A DNA stretch of 46,248 bases from a virus. A program made the position numbers and the translations under genes. The notes below the pieces were generated by a model that saw nothing but the letters and a program-made list of their open reading frames with translations, was not told the origin of the DNA and searched no databases. Positions 8,670 through 16,248 of this stretch are shown here, in pieces. The DNA lies in the IMG/VR virus record IMGVR_UViG_3300003885_000022, positions 1-46,248 of that record; one strand, given 5' to 3'. Position 1 is the first letter of the stretch, and each line of letters opens with the position of its first letter.

Positions 8670-8842
8670 CCCGCTCCTCGGGTATGAGCTTTAATGTATT
8701 TATCCAGGTCGGTTTGTTGATAGCGTGTTGATTTACCGATCTTGATAAAGGGGAGTGATTGGGGTGCAGTACAGGCAAGATTATTTAAGTACCCTATCGA
8801 ACACCCTAAGTAAACGGCGGCTTGTTGTCGGTTAAGTTTCAT
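8666..8842 (-). CDS. AlpA/excisionase-type helix-turn-helix protein (58 aa)
   Basis: The sequence MKLNRQQAAVYLGCS, then FIKIGKSTRYQQTDLDKYI, matches the compact winged helix of AlpA and MerR-like excisionases: a tyrosine-containing helix-turn-helix followed by a wing ending in an aromatic-rich helix. Such proteins bend att DNA or activate excision. It converges on and overlaps the integrase 3' end, and it is the promoter-distal gene of the leftward early operon, the position of xis in lambda-like phages. Confidence 0.75.
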   Translation of the reverse strand: MKLNRQQAAVYLGCSIGYLNNLACTAPQSLPFIKIGKSTRYQQTDLDKYIKAHTRGAG

Positions 8843-8940
8843 TACATTTATCCTTATCTAGCTGATTTAACGACTGGCTTTTTCCCGATATTCTCCGCAC
8901 CTAATGATAGCGATAACGACTTTAAAAGCGCGGACTGAAT

Positions 8941-9087
8941 TTAAACAGACTCTTTTTTAATGGCTAGGGTTTCCTCCTCCTCCTTATAACAATATTCACA
9001 TTTTCTTGGAATGCCGCAACCTTCGCTCAAGTAACACCCGCAAAGCTCACAAAAATCCCCATTTAAAATCGCATCACTCATCATCAT
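8941..9087 (-). CDS. Cysteine-rich microprotein (48 aa)
   Basis: Six cysteines occur as CxxCxC and then a second group (SEGCG, RKCEYC), consistent with a zinc-binding fold. An acidic EEEE and KKES tail follows. Three tandem ATGs (9087, 9084, 9081) are possible starts and overlap the end of the upstream frameshifted gene. Function is unknown. Confidence 0.5.
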   Translation of the reverse strand: MMMSDAILNGDFCELCGCYLSEGCGIPRKCEYCYKEEEETLAIKKESV

Positions 9088-9341
9088 CAAATCCAAGATA
9101 ATTATCGGGGATGTAACCCTCTATGACACATCGTTCAAAGTCAACGATGGTTCGATCTCCGGTAAGCGGCAATAGTGGGGCCGTCTAATGTGCCCTCATG
9201 TCCAGTAGCTAAAACTTCTGCATGGCCAGCAAAACAATAAGCGGTTCCACAGCCACGTTTTATATTCCAAGCATCTTGATCCCACGCCGCAAGATTACCT
9301 TTAATCCGTTTTAGCACCTTGCTGAAGTTTTCCTTGTTCAA
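9074..9341 (-). pseudogene. Phage protein with CGTAYCFAGHA motif, interrupted by a frameshift
   Basis: The intact part (start 9341) reads AWDQDAWNIKRGCGTAYCFAGHAEVLA, the signature of a small family common in phages. That frame stops at 9141 after a chance tail. Dropping one base in the C-run read from 9177-9180 restores a frame (PLLPLTGDRTIVDFER and on, ending LGFDDDE) that continues to a TGA at 9074-9076 and overlaps the next gene start in the usual coupled manner. A one-base insertion, real or a sequencing error, is the simplest explanation. The start overlaps the exonuclease stop. Confidence 0.6.
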
Positions 9342-10012
9342 GAAAAAATCATGCGCTGGTAGATGTCTTTGACTTTCTGTACGTCATCTTTGTTGTAATG
9401 GGCAACCTCCTCTACTTTTCCCGCCTTGACGTAATCCCACACCTTCGAGCCGTCAATGTCTCCCTTGCCTTCCATGCCTAACGCAAGACAAATCTTATTT
9501 AATGACCCACCCGCCTTATTCAACCCTGTCCATTCATACAGGGTATCGATGACATTGGGCGACCAGGGTTTGTCGTTATGGTACAGAGGGATGGGTGGGT
9601 TGATGTGATTAACCACACAACGTTGCCATAGAAACCGCAAATCAAAATCGCAAATGTTATGACCTACCCAAATAGGTTTACGGGCAAATCCATTGTTGTC
9701 GATAAGCTCTTTTGATACCGCCACAAAAAAATCGGCCAGCATCTTGCTTTCAGGTTGATTAAGCTCGCGGTAGACCACCCTGATAGGCTGATCTTCCACC
9801 CCCCATGCAATGGATATGATTTCGCCTGTCGTTCCTGAGAGAGAGGTTTTACGGTATTCCTTTTCAAAGGCCGCTTGCCCTTTTTCAACGATCCATTGTG
9901 CCTTGGTATCTTCCTTGGTGATGTTGCCCGGCGGTTTGATTGTCGCCCTAATCTGGTCAATCAGTATGAGGTTTTGTGTTGGGATAGTTTCAATATCAAA
10001 ATAGACTTTCAT
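9338..10012 (-). CDS. DnaQ-like 3'-5' exonuclease
   Basis: This 224-residue protein starts with MKVYFDIETIPTQ, whose DxE forms the ExoI metal site. A GHNICDFDLRFLWQR segment (ExoII, about residues 138-152) and YNKDDVQKVKDIYQ (ExoIII, YxxxD, about 203-217) follow. This set defines the RNase H-fold DEDDy exonucleases of the predicted PolB-like 3'-5' exonuclease group. It probably acts in phage DNA replication or recombination together with the SSB-like protein encoded just upstream. It overlaps the following gene by four bases. Confidence 0.85.
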   Translation of the reverse strand: MKVYFDIETIPTQNLILIDQIRATIKPPGNITKEDTKAQWIVEKGQAAFEKEYRKTSLSGTTGEIISIAWGVEDQPIRVVYRELNQPESKMLADFFVAVSKELIDNNGFARKPIWVGHNICDFDLRFLWQRCVVNHINPPIPLYHNDKPWSPNVIDTLYEWTGLNKAGGSLNKICLALGMEGKGDIDGSKVWDYVKAGKVEEVAHYNKDDVQKVKDIYQRMIFS

Positions 10013-10023
10013 TATCGGACTCC

Positions 10024-10611
10024 TTAAAAGGGAATGTCATCGTCAAATTCTACGGCGGTTTCTTTCGCAGCAGCGGCGGCACTTTCGGGAGGGGTTATTT
10101 TCTTTTGTAACCATTCCGGGAGTGATCCCCACCCTGCTAAATCGTCCGGTCCATAGACCACCAACGGATTTTCCGCCTGCATGACTGGCGCGCCTTTGGG
10201 CATGGAGACAATCGCTTTAATGTTGGCGTAGGTTTTATTGTTAGATTCGTTGTGGGTGATGTTTAACAGACAGGACTTACCCAAGACCTGGCTAATATCA
10301 AACCCTTCCAATTCTGCGCCGGTAAAAGCTCGACCACGCCAACCTTCCAAGTGCAACCTGAGATTGGCTTTTTCATTTAATGAGGCGGTATAGAAGTTGC
10401 CAATACTAAGGGGCCCTTCTTTCTCAACATCATCCACCGTGTAGGTGATTCGTTCTGCCGGTATTTCAAAACGTAAATAAACTTGCGGCTTAAACCCAAA
10501 GCTTTTGGTTTCTTGTTTCCCCATATCAACCACCATATTACAGATGGCAGTATGGGTGCCTTGGGGGGCGATGGCGAAGTCTCCCCCCGTCTCGCTAATA
10601 TTAATAGCCAT
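10024..10611 (-). CDS. Putative single-stranded DNA-binding / recombination protein
   Basis: The protein (195 aa from the chosen start) has beta-rich segments, a GKSCLLNITHNESNNKTYANI stretch shared with a widespread phage family, and ends in an acidic tail DDDIPF like bacterial SSB proteins. I chose the ATG at 10611 because AGGAGAG lies 4 bases upstream. An in-frame ATG at 10671 would overlap the upstream gene much more. Its place between an exonuclease and the early control region fits DNA replication or recombination. SSB is an inference from the tail and context. Confidence 0.6.
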   Translation of the reverse strand: MAINISETGGDFAIAPQGTHTAICNMVVDMGKQETKSFGFKPQVYLRFEIPAERITYTVDDVEKEGPLSIGNFYTASLNEKANLRLHLEGWRGRAFTGAELEGFDISQVLGKSCLLNITHNESNNKTYANIKAIVSMPKGAPVMQAENPLVVYGPDDLAGWGSLPEWLQKKITPPESAAAAAKETAVEFDDDIPF

Positions 10612-10834
10612 TGACTCTCCTATATATTGGGTCAGGTCGTTGTCGATTACATATTGTCCGATCTTGCTCATAATGGTTATAAAGTAGATGGGTAATCAAT
10701 TGATAAAATTCATTCGGTTTGGCGTGATGAAAACATAATTCGAGTTCACCCGCTTGTTGTGAATTCGCCTGAGTAATGACATGACCTATAGTCTGGGTCG
10801 GGGCGCGAATAACTTGTTGTTCGATGGCAATCAT
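10601..10834 (-). CDS. Hypothetical protein, first gene of leftward early operon (77 aa)
   Basis: The start at 10834 is preceded by GAGGG at good spacing. An in-frame ATG further upstream (10891) lacks such a site. The product is polar, with a PTQTIGHVITQANSQQAG segment and a basic C-terminus (RQRPDPIYRRV). It overlaps the SSB-like gene by 11 bases. Its position matches lambda early regulators such as N, but no arginine-rich RNA-binding motif is obvious. Confidence 0.5.
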   Translation of the reverse strand: MIAIEQQVIRAPTQTIGHVITQANSQQAGELELCFHHAKPNEFYQLITHLLYNHYEQDRTICNRQRPDPIYRRVNGY

Positions 10835-11046
10835 TATATCCCTCATTTGATTTAGTAAATTAAAACTAGTTAACCCATACCATTTAATCAAGCCAAATTT
10901 CCTAATTTATTTCACTACGTTTCACTTCACTTCATTTCGTTTCCAGTCAGTTAATCGTCAATAAATTTAACGCGTGATTGGCTTGATAGATATAACCCAC
11001 TGGACTATTTTGATTAATCTAAACCAAAAAAAGGAGAGGACTATTA
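10835..11046. promoter_or_regulatory. Divergent early control region
   Basis: This 212-bp intergenic region separates the leftward recombination operon from the rightward replication operon. It contains a perfect 10-bp inverted pair, ATCAAGCCAA at 10887-10896 and TTGGCTTGAT at 10978-10987, placed roughly symmetrically. Between them is a run of TTTCACT/TTCACTTCACTTCATTTC direct repeats (10910-10942). These resemble paired operators around two promoters. No repressor gene lies within the region, unlike the lambda immunity region. The promoters themselves could not be placed with confidence. Confidence 0.5.
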
Positions 11047-11355
11047 ATGACTGACATTACCCCTATACGATTAGGAATATCAACAGATGGCGGTTGTTTT
11101 CAGGAGCCAGGGGCCGAGCAATTGATGGATTACAAATTACAGACATTGAATGGTCTGTTCGAAATGTTTCATCCAAATTTGGCGCTTGGTGATGGTTATC
11201 AAAATGCCATCGCGGAGGAAATTTTGCCCTTTATCGGCACGGGTGATTTGGTGACAACATTAGAACGGTTTTGTCGCGTATCCAATAATCCCACCGAAGC
11301 GCTGCGATTATTCTATTCATATTGCATCGAAAATTTACCCGGATTGGAGACATAA
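11047..11355 (+). CDS. Hypothetical protein, first gene of replication operon (102 aa)
   Basis: This is preceded by a strong AAGGAGAGG ribosome-binding site. The protein is acidic and helical, with an NPTEALRLFYSYCIENLPGLE C-terminus, and shows no clear DNA-binding motif. It occupies the position of the lambda cII gene, directly upstream of the initiator, but cannot be assigned to that family. It ends three bases before the initiator start. Confidence 0.65.
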   Translation: MTDITPIRLGISTDGGCFQEPGAEQLMDYKLQTLNGLFEMFHPNLALGDGYQNAIAEEILPFIGTGDLVTTLERFCRVSNNPTEALRLFYSYCIENLPGLET

Positions 11356-11357
11356 AA

Positions 11358-12383
11358 ATGGCGAGACCAACTAAGCAAGGTATCGATTATTTCCCTCTTG
11401 ATTGTGTTTTTGATGACGATCTACAGTTATTTATCACGGAAAATGGAGCCGAATCGTTGGGGGTACTGGTCATAATATGGCAAATCATCTACCTAAATGA
11501 GGGTTATTATGCGGTCGTTGACAAGCGTTTACCGCTTAAAATTAAGCAGCGTTTATCGCTCGAAATTGGGCGAATTAATCACATTATTGATAAGGCAATT
11601 GAGTGGGGAATTTTTGACAAATCAATTTTCGCAAAGCACAAAATATTAACATCGAGAGGGATACAAAAACGGTATTTGATAGGTTCAAGACTCAAAAAAT
11701 CAGTTACATTTTATACGGGTATTATGCTTATTGACGTTTCCAACGTTGGAAACGGGGTTAATGTTGTTGGAAACGGGGTTAATGTTGTTGGAAATGCCAC
11801 AAATGTAAATGTAAATGTAAATGTAAATGTAAATGAATTTAAAGAATCGAAGAAATCCACCAAATCAACCAATCATTTGAATCAAATTCAAGATCAAATT
11901 CAAGATCAAATTCAAGATCAAACTCAAGATCAAATTCAAAATCAAACCCGTACTATCAAAAATCAAAATCAACTGATTCTTAATTCTGAAGATAAAGATA
12001 TAATTAATAATGATAAGGAGGATGAAGGAGACATCCCCACCCTGAAAGTCAAGGTCCTAGATTCCCCAGCCGGTAGCGGGCGCGCCAGTAAGAAAAAACG
12101 TGATATTTTTGTTGAGCCAACGCACCAGGAAATTAGGGATTATAAAATCGAGACGCGGCTGATTAATCTGGATGTCGAAATGTTTTATGACCACTTCGAA
12201 GCGAACGGATGGCGAACAGGAGGCCACGGGGGGGTGCCAATGAAATCGTGGAAAGCGGCGGCCCGAAACTGGAATCGTCGAGACTTTGGTCCCTCAAAAT
12301 ATCAACGCGCTAAAACCCAAGATGAAAAAGACCAGGACGAGCTGAACGAGCTTGGCCGCCAGTGCGCGGAATACTCGTCATGA
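11358..12383 (+). CDS. Replication initiator / replisome organiser (DUF4373-type)
   Basis: The N-terminus MARPTKQGIDYFPLDCVFDD is typical of the Lin1244/Lin1753-like (DUF4373) winged-helix domain found in phage replication initiators. The C-terminus (residues about 265-315) with MFYDHFEANGW and PMKSWKAAARNW is the matching end of such replisome organisers, which load the helicase. The linker is low-complexity: VGNGVNV repeats, an NV run and QIQDQIQDQ, encoded by tandem DNA repeats that may form the origin. The start chosen is the ATG at 11358. A longer in-frame start overlaps the previous gene. The DnaB-like helicase is encoded downstream. Confidence 0.8.
   Translation: MARPTKQGIDYFPLDCVFDDDLQLFITENGAESLGVLVIIWQIIYLNEGYYAVVDKRLPLKIKQRLSLEIGRINHIIDKAIEWGIFDKSIFAKHKILTSRGIQKRYLIGSRLKKSVTFYTGIMLIDVSNVGNGVNVVGNGVNVVGNATNVNVNVNVNVNEFKESKKSTKSTNHLNQIQDQIQDQIQDQTQDQIQNQTRTIKNQNQLILNSEDKDIINNDKEDEGDIPTLKVKVLDSPAGSGRASKKKRDIFVEPTHQEIRDYKIETRLINLDVEMFYDHFEANGWRTGGHGGVPMKSWKAAARNWNRRDFGPSKYQRAKTQDEKDQDELNELGRQCAEYSS
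11745..11946 (+). repeat. Tandem repeat cluster in initiator gene, candidate replication origin
   Basis: Three repeat blocks lie in the initiator coding sequence. A 21-bp unit starting GTTGGAAACGGGG is repeated two and a half times (11745-11797). An AAATGT hexamer is repeated nearly six times (11801-11835). A 12-bp ATCAAATTCAAG unit is repeated about five and a half times (11881-11946). The last two are strongly AT-rich. Lambda-like phages place origin iterons and an AT-rich unwinding stretch inside gene O in the same way. Confidence 0.6.
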
Positions 12384-12700
12384 TTTCAGACGACGATTGG
12401 CATTTTGTGACGGAATGTTTGGCGGACATGCAAAAACAATCCGAACGGTTCGGGAGTGCTGTCGAAAATTTGATGATTGCCCCCGAATCGCCGCTGGTCG
12501 ATCCGATGGGGCGAACCGAGGGCATGTTAATCGCGGCATTGAGCCGTTTAATTTGCGACGAAAGCGAATCCCTAGCCTGGTTTGTTTACGAGTGTGATTT
12601 TGGTCGTAATCCAAAACAGGCAGGATTTGAAGGCAACATGAAATTGATCGACTCAATCGAAACATTGCGAGAGTTGATCACCGAAGCGGATTTTCGCTGA
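12380..12700 (+). CDS. Hypothetical phage protein of the replication operon (106 aa)
   Basis: The ATG overlaps the TGA of the initiator (ATGA), so translation is coupled. The helical acidic product contains PLVDPMGRTEGMLIAALSRLI and WFVYECDFG segments that I associate with uncharacterised phage proteins next to replication genes. No catalytic motif was seen. A role with the initiator or helicase loader is only suggested by location. Confidence 0.7.
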   Translation: MISDDDWHFVTECLADMQKQSERFGSAVENLMIAPESPLVDPMGRTEGMLIAALSRLICDESESLAWFVYECDFGRNPKQAGFEGNMKLIDSIETLRELITEADFR

Positions 12701-12715
12701 ATAAACCAAATCACC

Positions 12716-13051
12716 GTGAGGCTATCTGAGCTACGCTCTATGCGACGATCAGGAAAAAGGCCTACCTTACCATTGGTTTTTAGTTTTGTCGGCGCTATAG
12801 TACTCGAGAACGCCGTATTTGTGGTGTTTGAAGATGATATGCGACCAGTTATGGGTTTAGATGTGATTTTGGCCATCCACGAGACAACATCCATCGATTT
12901 GATCGTTGATTTGTTATTACGGGTTTATCGGGTGAATGTCAGTGGGGTTGACTTTTGGTATCCCCAAACGGGGGATCGCTGGTCGGTGCTGACAAACGGC
13001 AAAGCGGATTGGAAAAATATCACCGAAGAAGGGGATAAATTGATTTTATGA
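12716..13051 (+). CDS. Hypothetical protein (111 aa)
   Basis: A GTG start is used, with a possible alternative ATG at 12740. The middle carries a hydrophobic strand-rich region (LPLVFSFVGAIVLENAVFVVF). The end GDRWSVLTNGKADWKNI resembles no domain I know. The stop overlaps the helicase start, placing it in the replication operon. Confidence 0.6.
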   Translation: MRLSELRSMRRSGKRPTLPLVFSFVGAIVLENAVFVVFEDDMRPVMGLDVILAIHETTSIDLIVDLLLRVYRVNVSGVDFWYPQTGDRWSVLTNGKADWKNITEEGDKLIL

Positions 13052-13995
13052 TTACCGTCAAAGATGCGCAAATAGACTGGTCAAAATGGGAAAATGTGCC
13101 GGAAGATTCGTGGCGAATTAAGCCCGCGTCAACATGGTGTGGCGAGGTGCTCGAGTCTATCCATAATCCAAAATTACTCAAAGGGGCGATATTGCCCTGG
13201 AGTCGCACCCATCGTGATGTGAGATTCGCACAAGGCGAAATGACATTGTGGGGAGGGATTAATGGGCATAAAAAATCAATGGTGCTGGGTCAAATTATTT
13301 TGGGATTTAATCAACAAAACGAGAAGGTTTGCATTGCTAGTTTAGAAATGCAGCCAGTAAAAACCCTAAAACGGTTAACCCATCAAGCCACCGGTATGGA
13401 TAAACCCTCGGCGGAATTTATCCAGGTTTTCCATGATTGGACCAATAAAAAATTATGGCTCTATGACCAGACTGGGACGGTTAATCACAACCGGGTGGTT
13501 GGGCTGACTCGTTATTGTTTTTCGGAATTGGATATTGATCATATGGTGATTGACTCAATGATGAAATGCGGGATTGCTACAAAGAATCATGATTTGCAAA
13601 AAGAATTTATTGACCAATTATGCGCGGTGGCGAAGGATTTTAATAAACATATCCATTTGGTCGTGCATACCCGCAAAGGCGAATCAGAATATTCAAAGCC
13701 GGGCAAACATGATGTTAGTGGGTCGAGTGATATCACTAACCAGGTTGATAATTTATTTATCATTTGGGATAACAAAAAGAAACACGAGGAAATGAAAAAA
13801 CCACAACCGGAAGAACATTTGCTCAATCAACCGGATTTATTATTGATGTGCAAGAAACAACGTAACGGCGACTGGGAGGGGCAAATCCCTTTGTATTTTA
13901 TTAGCGGCAGCCTGCAACACGTGGACAACCGGGCTGGCCGGTCAATGGATTTGTGTGGCCTTAATACGTTAAGTTTAGTTGCCCATGGATTTTAG
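13048..13995 (+). CDS. DnaB-like replicative helicase (RecA-core only)
   Basis: This 315-residue protein carries the RecA-type ATPase core of hexameric DnaB/Twinkle helicases. It has a Walker A variant GGINGHKKSMVLGQ (about residues 66-79), SLEMQPVKTLKRL after it (DnaB motif H1a), a hydrophobic strand with MVIDSMMKCG (Walker B), LVVHTRKG (H3) and SGSSDITNQVDNLFIIW (H4). The N-terminal DnaB domain and any primase domain are missing, so loading probably depends on the upstream initiator. The length is shorter than bacterial DnaB (about 450-470 aa) but usual for phage versions. Confidence 0.85.
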   Translation: MITVKDAQIDWSKWENVPEDSWRIKPASTWCGEVLESIHNPKLLKGAILPWSRTHRDVRFAQGEMTLWGGINGHKKSMVLGQIILGFNQQNEKVCIASLEMQPVKTLKRLTHQATGMDKPSAEFIQVFHDWTNKKLWLYDQTGTVNHNRVVGLTRYCFSELDIDHMVIDSMMKCGIATKNHDLQKEFIDQLCAVAKDFNKHIHLVVHTRKGESEYSKPGKHDVSGSSDITNQVDNLFIIWDNKKKHEEMKKPQPEEHLLNQPDLLLMCKKQRNGDWEGQIPLYFISGSLQHVDNRAGRSMDLCGLNTLSLVAHGF

Positions 13996-14152
13996 ATTAG
14001 TAACTACAGAAAATAAGGCGGAATTATGGCAGTGGTTAATCGATACCGATCCTGAAATGGCCAAACATATTCAGCATTTTAAAAAGGTGTTTGGCTCATT
14101 TGAGGCAATAGCAATGGGCGAAAAAAGAAAGGAAAAAACCGATGCGGGCTAA
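13985..14152 (+). CDS. Small hypothetical protein (55 aa)
   Basis: This starts inside the last codons of the helicase gene, in another frame, and ends just inside the next gene. The product reads ENKAELWQWLIDTDPEMAKHIQHFKKVFG, a helical motif I associate with small phage proteins in replication regions. Overlap on both sides supports coupled translation. Confidence 0.6.
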   Translation: MDFRLVTTENKAELWQWLIDTDPEMAKHIQHFKKVFGSFEAIAMGEKRKEKTDAG

Positions 14153-14399
14153 ATATAGACCAAATTTAACTTGCGGTAATTTATCAATAGATGCAGTAAA
14201 ACAATTATCCAAAATAGACGGATTGATCACCTATTATCAACGCTATAACAGGGCAATAAAAGCCATCACAATGTACGAGGTCTCATGGAGTTTAGTGGAG
14301 AAAGATTTAAGGAAAAAAACAAAAGACAAGGAGTCTTTGCTTTCCCATAATTACCGGAATTATCAATTAATCAGCGGCAGAAATACCCTTTATTCATGA
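14142..14399 (+). CDS. Hypothetical basic protein (85 aa)
   Basis: The ATG at 14142 overlaps the preceding stop. The product is lysine- and tyrosine-rich, with YYQRYNRAIKAI and EKDLRKKTKDKE segments, and could bind nucleic acid. No family was recognised. It lies within an unbroken same-strand operon. Confidence 0.5.
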   Translation: MRAKYRPNLTCGNLSIDAVKQLSKIDGLITYYQRYNRAIKAITMYEVSWSLVEKDLRKKTKDKESLLSHNYRNYQLISGRNTLYS

Positions 14400-14427
14400 T
14401 CCACGTGGAACAAGAAAGGAAACAACT

Positions 14428-15108
14428 ATGAGCGAAGCAATGATATTAGATGCGGTCAGTGGTAGCTGTAAAACGATGGTGGATAATACCCTAAGAATTA
14501 CATTTGATTTTGAACCCAACCAGGCTTCAAAAGCGTTTGCTTTATTCGGCGAGAGAGGAACCCCCGCCGCGATTGCATTATTAACTAAAGATACGGCGGT
14601 CAATGCGTTACGGCAAACACAGATCAAAAAACAAAAAGGCGATTATGGCCAGTATGCCCAGGCGCTTTATCGTCAAGGTTTTTTAATCGCGCCACCCGTC
14701 TTAATTCAGCTAGGCTCGGACAAACAATATCGGCAATGGATACAAACGCAAAAGAGCGTTTTTTCAGGCGATTATTCCGAGTGGATACAGGGTGAGGGTC
14801 GATGTATTGCCGCCCATGTTAGACGCGCAGGGGAGGCCGGAACCAGCTTTAAACCGGTCTACTCTTGTATCCCCTTAACCGATTCGGAGCACCAGCTACA
14901 ACATCAACAAGGGGAGTCGGCATTATTGGGACTGGATTGGGAGAATGAGAAACATCAATATTTAGTTAAATGGGCAAAGTCACGAATCTATGAAATATTT
15001 AGTATTGAATCGTTAACTCAGTTACACCCGTATAAATTATTGCAATGGTGTGAAAATAATGGCCTGGTGAATTATTTACCGCAAATATATCGAGAGGCAC
15101 GAACATGA
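14428..15108 (+). CDS. Conserved phage protein of the replication module (226 aa)
   Basis: The beginning (FDFEPNQASKAFALFGERGTPAAIALL) and end (KWAKSRIYEIFSIESLTQLHPYKLLQWCENNGL) define a protein found in other phages with replication genes, but I know of no function. There is no nucleotide-binding motif. A strong AAAGGAAAC ribosome-binding site precedes the ATG. The gene ends with ATGA overlap to the next. Confidence 0.7.
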   Translation: MSEAMILDAVSGSCKTMVDNTLRITFDFEPNQASKAFALFGERGTPAAIALLTKDTAVNALRQTQIKKQKGDYGQYAQALYRQGFLIAPPVLIQLGSDKQYRQWIQTQKSVFSGDYSEWIQGEGRCIAAHVRRAGEAGTSFKPVYSCIPLTDSEHQLQHQQGESALLGLDWENEKHQYLVKWAKSRIYEIFSIESLTQLHPYKLLQWCENNGLVNYLPQIYREART

Positions 15109-15365
15109 ATTCTATTGTTGAAACGTTGCAGGACAGAGGCAAATTATACGGGGAGTTTCATTATCATGCCAAAATCACTCAGAATATTAAAAGGGCGATG
15201 GCTGATAGTCCAAATTGGTTAACCATCGGGGATGATAAACGGGAGGCTTTAGAAATGGTCGCACATAAAATAGGACGTATATTAAATGGAGACCCTGAAT
15301 ATCGTGATTCTTGGCACGACATTATTGGATATGCGATGTTAATCGAAGAAACTTTGTCGGAGTAA
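15105..15365 (+). CDS. DUF6378-type phage protein (86 aa)
   Basis: The pattern RGKLYGEFHYHAKITQNIKRAM, REALEMVAHKIGRILNG and YRDSWHDIIGYAML is the conserved core of the small phage family named DUF6378. It is all-helical and resembles the MazG-like four-helix fold only loosely. Function is unknown. It is coupled to the preceding gene by overlapping start and stop codons. Confidence 0.8.
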   Translation: MNSIVETLQDRGKLYGEFHYHAKITQNIKRAMADSPNWLTIGDDKREALEMVAHKIGRILNGDPEYRDSWHDIIGYAMLIEETLSE

Positions 15366-15370
15366 TCGTA

Positions 15371-15631
15371 ATGGAACCAATTAAAATAAACGATAAATAC
15401 AGTTTTAAGCGGGGCGCTGATACCTGGGATTTGTATGAGTCTGTCGGCAAAAAAAATGGGATGCGAAAGACATACCACGCCAACCTAAATCAACTTTTTA
15501 AAAAATTATTAAGTGACGGGGTCATCGAATGCGAAACAATCCATGAGGTCATCGAGCACTTTAATCTGTGTGTCGAACAAATTGATTCTTGCCTCGAAGG
15601 GTATTCAATTGATCAGAGGGTAAGGGGATGA
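15371..15631 (+). CDS. Hypothetical protein (86 aa)
   Basis: I chose the ATG at 15371, five bases after the preceding stop. The product is charged, starting MEPIKINDKYSFKRGADTWDLYE and ending in an acidic helix. No domain was recognised. The stop overlaps the next start. Confidence 0.6.
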   Translation: MEPIKINDKYSFKRGADTWDLYESVGKKNGMRKTYHANLNQLFKKLLSDGVIECETIHEVIEHFNLCVEQIDSCLEGYSIDQRVRG

Positions 15632-15930
15632 CTCAATACAAAACAAATTATGACGGGGATTTAATTAACAAGGCCTTTGCTGATGTCAATAATATTGAGT
15701 TAAATATGAATGATGTGTTTAGTTTTGCATGTGCAAATAACGTGCTAATAGACGGCAGTTATTGGTGGTTGTTGATTGATTTATACGCCCATTTCGGAAC
15801 AGACGGACATATCGCGTTAGCGAGTCGAATCAGACAAGAGGAGCCATTAAAAATCACGACTCAATTTATACAGGCCCAGCAATATATTGACTCATATTGC
15901 CTGGATTATCGGCTGGTTTCGGGAGAGTGA
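15628..15930 (+). CDS. Hypothetical protein (100 aa)
   Basis: This acidic, aromatic-rich protein (GSYWWLLIDLYAHFG) has no recognised domain. It overlaps the preceding gene by four bases. Its stop codon directly adjoins the start of the next gene at 15931, and its last 30 bases also carry the start of the RusA-like frame. Confidence 0.6.
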   Translation: MTQYKTNYDGDLINKAFADVNNIELNMNDVFSFACANNVLIDGSYWWLLIDLYAHFGTDGHIALASRIRQEEPLKITTQFIQAQQYIDSYCLDYRLVSGE

Positions 15931-16235
15931 ATGCATATTCAGATCGAACTACCATATCCACTGCCAACCTGGAATCGAATTTTGGCGATGAACCACTGGC
16001 AAAGAAAAAAACTGAGGGATTGGATACACGCGTCGCTGTTACAGTTACAAGTTACCGACGGCGAGGACATGACCCTGATGGCATATCACTTAAAGCCGTC
16101 CTGGATGGCATTGTTCGCGCCGGAATATTACCAGATGATTCGACCGACCAAATCAAAAAAGTCTGCTTTGAAAGTAAAATCATCGGGAAAAAAGAGCCGG
16201 AAAAAACCGTTATCACACTCACGACTGAGGGCTAA
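15897..16235 (+). CDS. RusA-like Holliday junction resolvase, nested in another frame
   Basis: The C-terminal half reads RVAVTVTSYRRRGHDPDGISLKAVLDGIVRAGILPDDS. This matches the RusA core, with the acidic DPD pair, the lysine in SLKAVLDG and the DD before the last strands, ending in TVITLTT. RusA dimers resolve Holliday junctions during phage recombination. The N-terminus (from a TTG at 15897) is not RusA-like and overlaps the gene at 15931-16248 in another frame. It could instead be reached by -1 slippage on the A7 run at 16005-16011 from that gene. The initiation mode is uncertain; the domain call is fairly firm. Confidence 0.7.
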   Translation: MPGLSAGFGRVNAYSDRTTISTANLESNFGDEPLAKKKTEGLDTRVAVTVTSYRRRGHDPDGISLKAVLDGIVRAGILPDDSTDQIKKVCFESKIIGKKEPEKTVITLTTEG

Positions 16236-16248
16236 AAAATGCAAATAA
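15931..16248 (+). CDS. Phage protein overlapping RusA frame (105 aa)
   Basis: The start PLPTWNRILAMNHWQRKKLRDWIH and the basic tail rich in K, S and R are features that I recall from phage proteins encoded across the RusA frame. The gene begins immediately after the previous stop and covers almost the entire RusA-like frame. Either this is a true second protein from the same DNA or its first 27 codons are the normal RusA start joined by frameshifting. Confidence 0.5.
   Translation: MHIQIELPYPLPTWNRILAMNHWQRKKLRDWIHASLLQLQVTDGEDMTLMAYHLKPSWMALFAPEYYQMIRPTKSKKSALKVKSSGKKSRKKPLSHSRLRAKKCK

Noticed and set aside
9664-9960. 98-codon minus-strand frame inside the exonuclease gene
   Set aside because: It overlaps the DEDDy exonuclease in another frame and is basic low-quality sequence without motifs.
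12310-12894. Several open frames opposite the replication genes
   Set aside because: They are arginine/serine-rich shadows of strongly supported + strand genes with coupled starts.
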